In this document: piece after piece, positions 6,303 to 11,183 of the stretch | How the letters are laid out: every line of letters begins with the position of its first letter | How positions within the stretch are numbered: position 1 is the stretch's first letter | DNA from: Candidatus Dependentiae bacterium | GTDB taxonomy: Bacteria > Babelota > Babeliae > Babelales > RVW-14 | Length of the DNA stretch: 11,183 nucleotides | Assembly: GCA_018266175.1 (NCBI GenBank) | Contig: JAFEAY010000030.1 | Coordinates: 1-11,183, forward strand | Reading direction: 5' to 3' | Position numbers and translations under genes: made by a program | The notes under the pieces: model-generated | Told to the model about the DNA's origin: nothing | Database searches by the model: none | What the model saw: only the letters and a program-made list of their open reading frames with translations

Positions 6303-7013
6303 ATGGAAAAAGAAATAATAAAACCGAGCAATCTTATTCACATTGTTCACAATTTTTCATTGATGCAAGCGCAGTTATGGGATTTTATACTTGCGCAGAC
6401 ACCACGAGAGGAAATACTTACCAAAGAATTTCATCAACTTTCTATTTCAAGAATCATGAAATTTCTTGGCAATACGCGTAATAATAAACATGTTAAAGCA
6501 ACGCTTGAAGATATGGGAACTATTTTCACATACATCCTTATCAAAAAAGAGATGCATAAAGATGTTGGTTCTTTTCCATTATTTTCTTCAGTTTCAATTG
6601 TCGATAATGTTTTCAATTATTCTTACGATGAGGTGATTAAAAAATTTTTCGTCGAACTCAAATGCTATTCATACATCAATCTTTTGATGGTGCGTAAATT
6701 TGACTGCAAATACGCGCTGTTCTTATATCAACTTTGCTGCGATTACAAAAAAGTTGCACAAACGCCTTATCTAACGCTTAAAACTTTTTGTCAGTACATG
6801 GGTCTTGAGGATGGTTCTTATCAAGATTTTAGTTCGCTTAATTGTTACGTTGTAAAGAAGGCTATTGAGGAAGTGAATGAAAAATCTAATTTTTTTGTTA
6901 AAGCTATCTATCAAATACAAGGCCGTAAAATAACTGAGATTAAGTTTGAAGTGCTCTGTAAAGAGGGTATTGCTCCAGCCTACGCTAAAAAGCTTGTGGC
7001 CAGACCCATTTGA
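6303..7013 (+). CDS. Rep_3-family (RepB/RepA-like) plasmid replication initiator
   Basis: 236 residues from ATG 6303; an in-frame GTG at 6276 would add nine residues. Neither start has a good ribosome binding site. The opening (KEIIKPSNLIHIVHNFSLMQAQLW) and the body, with two winged-helix-like halves (about 10-120 and 120-215), match the Rep_3 pattern. In the first half a G-x-F-P-L-F-S-S-V-S-I-V-D hairpin precedes the inter-domain helix; the second half contains KFDCKYALFLYQLCCDYKK and TLKTFCQYMGL. It should bind the upstream iterons (6074-6198), open the origin and recruit the replication machinery. It ends at a TGA followed by C (7011-7014), and the same frame then stays open through the next gene to 7538. 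Assignment is confident; the exact start is not. Confidence 0.85.
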   Translation: MEKEIIKPSNLIHIVHNFSLMQAQLWDFILAQTPREEILTKEFHQLSISRIMKFLGNTRNNKHVKATLEDMGTIFTYILIKKEMHKDVGSFPLFSSVSIVDNVFNYSYDEVIKKFFVELKCYSYINLLMVRKFDCKYALFLYQLCCDYKKVAQTPYLTLKTFCQYMGLEDGSYQDFSSLNCYVVKKAIEEVNEKSNFFVKAIYQIQGRKITEIKFEVLCKEGIAPAYAKKLVARPI

Positions 7014-7014
7014 C

Positions 7015-7068
7015 CAGGCTTAATAAATCTATATAATTCCATCCCCAAGGACATTAATTTTAAGCCTG
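7015..7068. promoter_or_regulatory. 9-bp inverted repeat spanning rep stop and next start
   Basis: CAGGCTTAA (7015-7023) pairs with TTAAGCCTG (7060-7068), with a 36-base loop. The right arm ends on the first base of the GTG start at 7068. It could attenuate transcription between the genes or mask the start of the downstream gene. There is no T-run, so a classic terminator is unlikely. Confidence 0.4.
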
Positions 7069-7538
7069 TGTTAAAGCGACAATTTCATATGAACCATGCA
7101 GTTGAATACAAATTATCTCATGAATTTTCTGGACGCGAAAAGGAGCTTTTCCTTTTCCTGTTGAACCATGCTATGTGCGTTCCATTTGATGAGCACGCTG
7201 TTCCTCTTGCAACATATCTTTCTTATTTTGACCAAGGTCATCTTGTTGCTAAAGCAATGGCAAACCGTGTCTACCTGGCCTCATGTGATCAAAGCGAATC
7301 GTGTATAATAGATTTTATCGATGAATTTAAAGATGTTTTAAAGGGCATGATGCTTTTTGTTCGTTTTGTAGTTACTCATGGTAAGTCAAAAGAACGTGGG
7401 GCATTTTCTATTCTTGGTTCAATTATTATTCGAGGCGATAAAGTTTGTTATAAACTAACGCCTATGTTTCTCAAAAAACTTTCTGATCCTATTTTTACAA
7501 AATTCTTTGCTGATGCCGGTTTATTGGTTAAAAAATAA
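7068..7538 (+). CDS. Probable stand-alone Rep_3 N-terminal (wH1) domain paralogue
   Basis: 156 residues from GTG 7068 (141 or more if ATG 7089 is used); no strong ribosome binding site for either. The nearest AAGGA (7047-7051) is too far from both. It has no signal peptide or membrane segment. Its second half aligns by eye with the first half of the Rep just upstream: F-K-D-V-L-K-G-M...F-V-R-F-V-V, then G-A-F-S-I-L-G-S-I-I-I-R-G-D-K-V-C-Y-K-L with LKK, against LEDMGTIFTYILIKKEM...GSFPLFSSVSIVDNVFNYSYDEVIKK. It ends where Rep continues into its second winged helix. It may therefore be a single-domain relative that pairs with Rep and modulates initiation, or the remnant of a second initiator. 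Same frame as rep, separated by one TGA and 18 sense codons. Function inferred only. Confidence 0.6.
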   Translation: MLKRQFHMNHAVEYKLSHEFSGREKELFLFLLNHAMCVPFDEHAVPLATYLSYFDQGHLVAKAMANRVYLASCDQSESCIIDFIDEFKDVLKGMMLFVRFVVTHGKSKERGAFSILGSIIIRGDKVCYKLTPMFLKKLSDPIFTKFFADAGLLVKK

Positions 7539-7633
7539 ACTCTCCTAAATGTTGCAATGACAGTCTTATTTTCATTTTTTGTTTTGAATACTGAGATTAT
7601 TACAGCATTGTACTGTTATGTTTTTAAGTATAA

Positions 7634-7663
7634 TTGACTATTTTGTATTTAAAAACATAGAAT
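7634..7663 (+). promoter_or_regulatory. Predicted promoter of the metal cassette (barrel-HMA genes)
   Basis: -35 TTGACT (7634-7639), 18-bp spacer, -10 TAGAAT (7658-7663), each one mismatch from consensus. The predicted start near 7670 leaves about 17 bases before the leader ORF. An imperfect ACAGCA/TACTGT dyad lies upstream near 7602-7616, but no known metal-operator consensus is evident. Confidence 0.5.
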
Positions 7664-7686
7664 ATAAAAATGGATGGAGGGTGTTC

Positions 7687-7719
7687 ATGCGGGTATTTAA
7701 AGATGGGGGGTTCTTATGA
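7687..7719 (+). CDS. 10-residue leader peptide overlapping the barrel gene
   Basis: ATG 7687 is preceded by a near-ideal GGAGGG (7676-7681) five bases away and encodes MRVFKDGGFL. Its TGA overlaps the ATG of the next gene (ATGA, 7716-7719), and the barrel gene's own ribosome binding site (GGGGGG, 7705-7710) lies inside it. Such an arrangement usually couples translation. The peptide itself has no recognisable function and shows no attenuator-like run of regulatory codons. Confidence 0.45.
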   Translation: MRVFKDGGFL

Positions 7720-8573
7720 AAAAATTGTGTTTATTTTTTTGTATATGGTTTCTATCCCAGCAAACTACACTTTTTCCGCACGAAATTTTTAGTTTGCGTG
7801 CTGATACTGTTCGTCAGGGTGGTGTAAATATTGATACCTTGGTTAAATACACCAAGGCTGGTAGTCAACGCGAATTTGAATACATAAATCGAATTATGTT
7901 TGGAGTAACTGAATATCTTACGCTTGAGCTTCGAGTACCCATTTTTTTAGAAGAAAAAGTTTCCGAAGTGGCGCATAGCGGAGATCCGTTTAGTTCATTT
8001 AAAACTGCGGGCGTTGGAAAGCTTGAGCTTGTCGGAAAGTTTCGAGTGTTTTATGATTATGGATTTCAAAAACGTAATCAGATTGTTGTGGTAGGTGGTG
8101 TTCTTCTTCCTACAGCGCGTCGAGCTACAACAGGAATAGATAAAAAACCGATTATTGATAACTCTTCCCTTGATTTTGTGCTTGGGACAGCAGGAGCATT
8201 TGAAACCACCAGATTTTATCATTTTGCATCCTTGATCGGTCGACTTAATACAGCAGCACGTCACATTAAAATGGGTAATCAATTCTTTTATTCATATGCT
8301 TTTGGTTTTAGGCTTGAAATGCCCGATGTCGATAAAGTAGACTGGGTTTTTCTTATCGATGTTGATGGAATCTGGACAGAAAAAACCAGGGTCAATGGTT
8401 CCAGATTAACTAACACGGGAAGCAATGTCATTTTTGCCGGGCCATCTTTTTTTAGATCACAAGGAAATGCGATGATTAAGGGGGGCATACAAGTACCCAT
8501 TGCGCAACATATTAATGGATTGCAGGAAAAGAACGACTTTAGGTTAATGTTGGGTTTATTTCTTCAATTTTAA
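7716..8573 (+). CDS. Outer-membrane beta-barrel protein, MetA-pathway/transporter-like
   Basis: 285 residues. A Sec signal peptide (MKKLCLFFCIWFLSQQ...) covers about residues 1-22, then alternating hydrophobic/aromatic strands with many glycines, and a terminal phenylalanine (LFLQF) as in outer-membrane barrels. The stretch GVGKLELVGKFRVF followed by VVVGGVLLPTARR fits the Phenol_MetA_deg ('transporter', COG4313-like) pattern of 'GxGDxxxGxKYRF ... LPTG'. These proteins are thought to form small outer-membrane barrels; substrates are rarely known. It is the first full gene of a two-gene operon, with the HMA protein 16 bp downstream, which suggests metal passage across the outer membrane (inference). 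The start at 7716 is fixed by GGGGGG and the signal peptide. Confidence 0.72.
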   Translation: MKKLCLFFCIWFLSQQTTLFPHEIFSLRADTVRQGGVNIDTLVKYTKAGSQREFEYINRIMFGVTEYLTLELRVPIFLEEKVSEVAHSGDPFSSFKTAGVGKLELVGKFRVFYDYGFQKRNQIVVVGGVLLPTARRATTGIDKKPIIDNSSLDFVLGTAGAFETTRFYHFASLIGRLNTAARHIKMGNQFFYSYAFGFRLEMPDVDKVDWVFLIDVDGIWTEKTRVNGSRLTNTGSNVIFAGPSFFRSQGNAMIKGGIQVPIAQHINGLQEKNDFRLMLGLFLQF

Positions 8574-8589
8574 GAGAAAAGAGATTTCA

Positions 8590-8913
8590 ATGAAATTATA
8601 TAAAGCTTTGATTTTATTTGTCTTGTTTTTCACCAACCTCTCTTCAGAGATTTTCGAGGTAACCGTGCAGGTCGACGGGATGGTCTGTACCGCATGTGTT
8701 TCAACGATAAAGAGATCTCTTTTAGATAAAGTCCCCGAGCTTGCCGAAGTTAAAAAAATTGATTTAAGAACGGGGACTGTTGAACTTACGCTTAAAAAGG
8801 GAAATGGCCTCTCAAAGGATCAATTGCAAGAAAAATTGGACGAAGCAATGGAAAAATCAACCTATAAATTTCGAGATCTTCAGATTGAAAAAGAATCAGA
8901 AGATGAAGAGTAA
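8590..8913 (+). CDS. Exported heavy-metal-associated (HMA/MerP-like) domain protein
   Basis: 107 residues. A signal peptide (about 1-19, KALILFVLFFTNLSS) is followed by a single HMA ferredoxin-like domain with the metal site GMVCTAC (30-36; Cys33 and Cys36), then the expected beta-alpha-beta-beta-alpha order, and an acidic tail (ESEDEE). This resembles periplasmic carriers such as MerP or free CopZ-like domains, which bind Hg(II) or Cu(I) through the two cysteines. No membrane ATPase or transporter is encoded beside it. Co-transcribed with the barrel gene. It may hand metal to the Cys-rich protein encoded next door (inference). Metal identity cannot be read from the sequence. Confidence 0.85.
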   Translation: MKLYKALILFVLFFTNLSSEIFEVTVQVDGMVCTACVSTIKRSLLDKVPELAEVKKIDLRTGTVELTLKKGNGLSKDQLQEKLDEAMEKSTYKFRDLQIEKESEDEE

Positions 8914-8926
8914 TGGTTTTATAGAT

Positions 8927-8953
8927 AAAAAGGGGGCGTTACTTGAGCCCCCT
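8927..8953 (-). terminator. Intrinsic terminator of the Cys-rich gene
   Basis: Read on the - strand: AGGGGGC, a 9-base loop, GCCCCCT, then TTTT. It lies 38 bp past the stop of the - strand gene and 13 bp past the HMA gene on the + strand. The U-tract exists only in the - direction, so it mainly serves the Cys-rich gene, though the stem may also slow + transcription between the convergent genes. Confidence 0.8.
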
Positions 8954-8991
8954 GACATCATTATAAAATAAAGAAGAATCAAGAGTTTGTT

Positions 8992-9426
8992 TTATTTAAT
9001 ACAAGCTTTTATGCAATCAGCACACTTGGATATACAATCTTGGCAACTTTTTATGCATTGTTTATGCGTATCTGAGTCGTTATCACAATTCTTACAATCT
9101 TGAATACATGCATTACATGCGCGTATACATTTTGCACAGGCATCTAAGCAATCACTGCAAGTTTGATCGGTGCAATTTTTTTGGCATGCCTTACACTTGC
9201 TCACACAGTCTTGGCACGCTGCAATGCAAGCATTGCATTTACTTTTGCATGAATCATCCAGATCTGCTACGGCTTCGCATGATTTGATGCAATTATTACA
9301 GGCCTTAACACATGCTTTGCATTCCTTTTTACACATTGCTGATGAATGGTGCGCTGCGAAAAGTGATCCGCTTGAGAAAAATAATACCAATGTAAAAACT
9401 ACTATTTTTTGTAGATTAAAGTTCAT
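8992..9426 (-). CDS. Exported cysteine-rich four-helix-type metal storage protein (Csp/DUF326-like)
   Basis: 144 residues from the ATG at 9426; a TTG nine bases upstream would overlap the AGAAGG ribosome binding site and is rejected. A signal peptide (about 1-24, IVVFTLVLFFSSGSLFA) is followed by HH and then 28 cysteines in ~115 residues, in alternating CxxC and CxxxC spacing (for example CKACVKACNNCIKSC). This puts cysteines along one face of successive helices, as in copper storage proteins (Csp) and the 'four-helix bundle copper-binding' DUF326 family, which hold many Cu(I) ions in the bundle core. From memory, Csp1 has 13 and Csp3 about 18-20 cysteines, so this is unusually rich. It is convergent with the HMA operon and has its own terminator. 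Copper is the likeliest metal; zinc or others are not excluded. Confidence 0.8.
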   Translation of the reverse strand: MNFNLQKIVVFTLVLFFSSGSLFAAHHSSAMCKKECKACVKACNNCIKSCEAVADLDDSCKSKCNACIAACQDCVSKCKACQKNCTDQTCSDCLDACAKCIRACNACIQDCKNCDNDSDTHKQCIKSCQDCISKCADCIKACIK

Positions 9427-9618
9427 AAGATTCAACCTTCTTTTGTTTGTTTTTTAATTTTTAAAATAAATCTCTCCTCTCCTTAATTTGTAATGAAGTC
9501 ATTTTTTATTATGTTGTTTATAAATATTAAAAGAAATAAACATGTAAATTAAATTATTATAGACTTCTACAATAACTTTTAAGTTTGGTTGATTGTCAAA
9601 AAAGACATTGTTTATAAA

Positions 9619-9648
9619 TTGACAGTTTATGTACGATATTGTTAACAT
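9619..9648 (+). promoter_or_regulatory. Predicted promoter of the recombinase operon
   Basis: Perfect -35 TTGACA (9619-9624), 18-bp spacer, weak -10 TAACAT (9643-9648). TGTCAA (9594-9599) is an inverted copy of the -35 hexamer, which might be part of an operator. The transcript would run through the recombinase and AlbA_2 gene and perhaps into the helicase operon. Confidence 0.5.
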
Positions 9649-9691
9649 ATCTTCTGTAAAAAATTATATATTTTTAGGGAGGATGTGAGCA

Positions 9692-10822
9692 ATGGAAATC
9701 GAGAAACTTTCAACAAATGACACGAGTGATGTTCAGGAGCTTTGCCTGATCCGTACATCCCATAAATTCATGGAATACTCTTTTATACGCAAACGTCCTG
9801 AGCTGGAATGCTTCTTACCGGTACGATTTCATTCTGCTGGCCTTAACGCCCTCTATACCAAATCAGCAACACGAGCAATCGAGATTATGGGTGAATACAC
9901 CTCAGAAAATACCCGTCTGGCACATAACGGGGATCTAGTGTACTGGCAAGCGTGGCTCAGTGCCATTGGCTTTTCCTTCAAATCTCCCATTACTTTGCAA
10001 GAACTTATCACGTTTATTATTCAGCATACAGAGGGTTTAGATCCTGATATCGATACGATGCTTGTCGATCAAGGTTTTAAGGCTAAGTTGGGCCCCCATA
10101 AACTTGCGACCGTCAAGCGGAGAATTGGAAGTTTGTCGGTCTTTCTTGAAAGTGCAAAGTGGCCTAATCCCTGTCATGACCACGAGGTGCATCGCATTCT
10201 TGCACAGCTCACCAAAAAATATGGCTCCAGCAAGCCTGCCGGTCGAGCAATTACCAAAGATGTTCTTGATGACATGCTTGAAACCTGTTCAGATCAATTA
10301 ATCGACATTCGTGATCGCGCGCTGCTCTTATTCGCCTGGGGGAGTGGTGGCAGAAGACGAGCTGAAGTTACCTGTGCACTCATGAAAGATTTAACGCGTC
10401 TACCGGACGGATCATTTGTTTACAACATCCCAACAAGCAAGACGGATCAAGAGGGTAAGGGTGCTCCTGTACCGGTAAAGGGAAGGGTTGCTCAAGCACT
10501 TGATCACTGGTTAACCATCTCTGGTATTGAGCAAGGTCCTCTTTTTCGTTCCATAGGTAAAGGGGGAAAGATCAAAGACAAGCCCTTATCGCCAGTGGAT
10601 GTGTATCGCATTGTACGACGTCGCTTAGAGATAGCTGAGTATGATTTCACACAATTTGGTGCGCATAGCCTGCGCAGTGGATTTGTCACTGAAGCGGGGC
10701 GTAAGAACAAGAACCTTGGTGATGTGATGGCACTTACAACGCATAAAAGTGTGACAACGGTCATGCGCTATTATCAAGCAGGATCGATTATCAATAACAG
10801 TGCTGCAAATTTAGCAGATTAA
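9692..10822 (+). CDS. Tyrosine recombinase/integrase
   Basis: 376 residues. An N-terminal SAM-like core-binding domain (about 50-180) precedes the catalytic domain (185-370). The full catalytic set is visible: Arg222 (in GGRRRAE), Lys250 (TSKTD), His325 and Arg328 (HSLRSG), His351 (TTHKSV) and Tyr360 (MRYY). It cuts and rejoins DNA at short inverted sites. On a plasmid it may resolve multimers, invert a segment or integrate the plasmid into the chromosome; chlamydial plasmids also encode two such proteins (pGP7, pGP8). The start is fixed by GGGAGG (9677-9682), nine bases before ATG. No clear attachment site abuts the gene; the inverted repeats at 5268/5752 are possible substrates (speculative). 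The AlbA_2 gene follows by 25 bp. Confidence 0.92.
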   Translation: MEIEKLSTNDTSDVQELCLIRTSHKFMEYSFIRKRPELECFLPVRFHSAGLNALYTKSATRAIEIMGEYTSENTRLAHNGDLVYWQAWLSAIGFSFKSPITLQELITFIIQHTEGLDPDIDTMLVDQGFKAKLGPHKLATVKRRIGSLSVFLESAKWPNPCHDHEVHRILAQLTKKYGSSKPAGRAITKDVLDDMLETCSDQLIDIRDRALLLFAWGSGGRRRAEVTCALMKDLTRLPDGSFVYNIPTSKTDQEGKGAPVPVKGRVAQALDHWLTISGIEQGPLFRSIGKGGKIKDKPLSPVDVYRIVRRRLEIAEYDFTQFGAHSLRSGFVTEAGRKNKNLGDVMALTTHKSVTTVMRYYQAGSIINNSAANLAD

Positions 10823-10847
10823 TAACATGAGCTTATAGAAAGGTATC

Positions 10848-11183
10848 ATGAAGTTAGAGCAGATAAAAAAACTTGTTAAGCTTGGCGAATCTGAAATCTT
10901 AGAGTTTAAGAAATCAACTGCAGAGCTTAAAACAGCAATGCAAACGGTATGCGCATTTTTGAACAGTGATCATGGTGGAATTGTTCTGATTGGTGTAACC
11001 GATGATCAAAAGATTATTGGTCAGGAAGTTTCCGATAGTACACGCAAAGATATTGCAAATGAACTACGCAAAATAGAACCACATGCGGATGTTGATATCA
11101 ACTATGTTGCTGTAAAAGATAATCGATATGTCATTGTCATCAGCACACAACGGGAAAATAGAGCTCCTTACTTATACGATAAC
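10848..11183 (+). CDS. AlbA_2 / GHKL ATPase-domain protein, 5' part (continues at position 1 of the circle)
   Basis: The first 112 codons of the protein continued at 1-986; the frame runs off the window end without a stop. ATG 10848 has GAAAGG nine bases upstream. The AlbA_2 hallmark follows at once: GESEILEFKKS (13-23), then CAFLNSDHGGIVLIGVTDD (35-53), the usual 'FaNt-GGxxliGvdD' motif, and KIIGQE. In Schlafen-related proteins this fold binds nucleic acid. The last 125 bases repeat the start of the window. Confidence 0.9.
   Translation, partial: MKLEQIKKLVKLGESEILEFKKSTAELKTAMQTVCAFLNSDHGGIVLIGVTDDQKIIGQEVSDSTRKDIANELRKIEPHADVDINYVAVKDNRYVIVISTQRENRAPYLYDN
11059..11183. repeat. Terminal direct repeat, right copy (circular contig overlap)
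   Basis: Identical to positions 1-125. The unique sequence is 11,058 bp. Confidence 0.95.

Noticed and set aside
7011-7013. UGA recoded as a sense codon (alternative genetic code)
   Set aside because: The RHH gene also ends in TGA, no gene contains internal TGA, and tryptophan is encoded by TGG throughout. The standard code fits.
7602-7616. Copper or mercury regulator operator upstream of the barrel gene
   Set aside because: The ACAGCA/TACTGT dyad is short and imperfect, matches no operator consensus I know, and no regulator gene is nearby.
8780-8971. 63-codon frame overlapping the HMA gene
   Set aside because: Out-of-frame shadow of the HMA gene running into the terminator hairpin.
9170-9457. 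95-codon + strand frame rich in His, Leu and Gln
   Set aside because: Antisense shadow of the cysteine-rich gene, whose repeating codons give the pattern.

Overview
The window is almost certainly one complete circular plasmid, linearised by assembly. Its first 125 bases (1-125) recur exactly as its last 125 bases (11059-11183). Trimming one copy gives a circle of 11,058 bp, and the gene cut by the window ends then closes into one intact 398-codon reading frame. The DNA is AT-rich, uses the standard bacterial code, and all genes but one lie on the + strand. The host looks like a low-GC Gram-negative bacterium: there is an outer-membrane beta-barrel protein and there are Sec-exported proteins. 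A DnaB-like helicase gene followed by a gene resembling chlamydial plasmid protein pGP2, near 22-bp repeats, points to a member of the Chlamydiota or another protist-associated intracellular lineage. That taxonomic guess rests on remembered protein similarity and is moderate to weak.

Layout around the circle: (1) 9692-10822 tyrosine recombinase, then 10848 across the junction to 986, an AlbA_2/GHKL ATP-binding protein. (2) 1042-2037 DnaB-type helicase core and 2048-3337 pGP2-like protein, followed by a gene-free block (3338-4147) with about 22-bp iterons, a nested hairpin and partition palindromes. (3) 4148-4786 ParA-type ATPase and 4910-5188 ribbon-helix-helix partner; copies of an ATGTCA-N3-TGACAT palindrome lie both upstream of parA and between the two genes. 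(4) 5189-6275, about 1.1 kb without a convincing gene. It holds a perfect 26-bp inverted repeat around about 460 bp, AACCAAT repeat arrays, and a GC-rich hairpin block. (5) Rep_3-type initiator (6303-7013) with its own iterons and promoter, then an in-frame gene (7068-7538) that looks like a second, separate copy of the Rep N-terminal domain. (6) A metal-handling cassette: beta-barrel protein (7716-8573), exported HMA-domain protein (8590-8913) and, convergent on the - strand, an exported 28-cysteine protein resembling copper storage proteins (8992-9426).

The plasmid therefore carries two apparent replication modules (helicase/pGP2-like with 22-bp iterons, and Rep_3 with separate iterons), one partition system, one recombinase that may resolve multimers or integrate the plasmid, and a cargo cassette probably concerned with copper or a similar thiophilic metal. 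I see no relaxase, toxin-antitoxin pair, antibiotic-resistance gene, tRNA, rRNA or CRISPR array. The most interesting points are the chlamydial-type replication pair combined with a second replicon, the Rep/Rep-domain pair separated by a single UGA, the duplicated partition-site block, the inverted-repeat element, and the Cys-rich/HMA/barrel cassette with a 10-codon leader.
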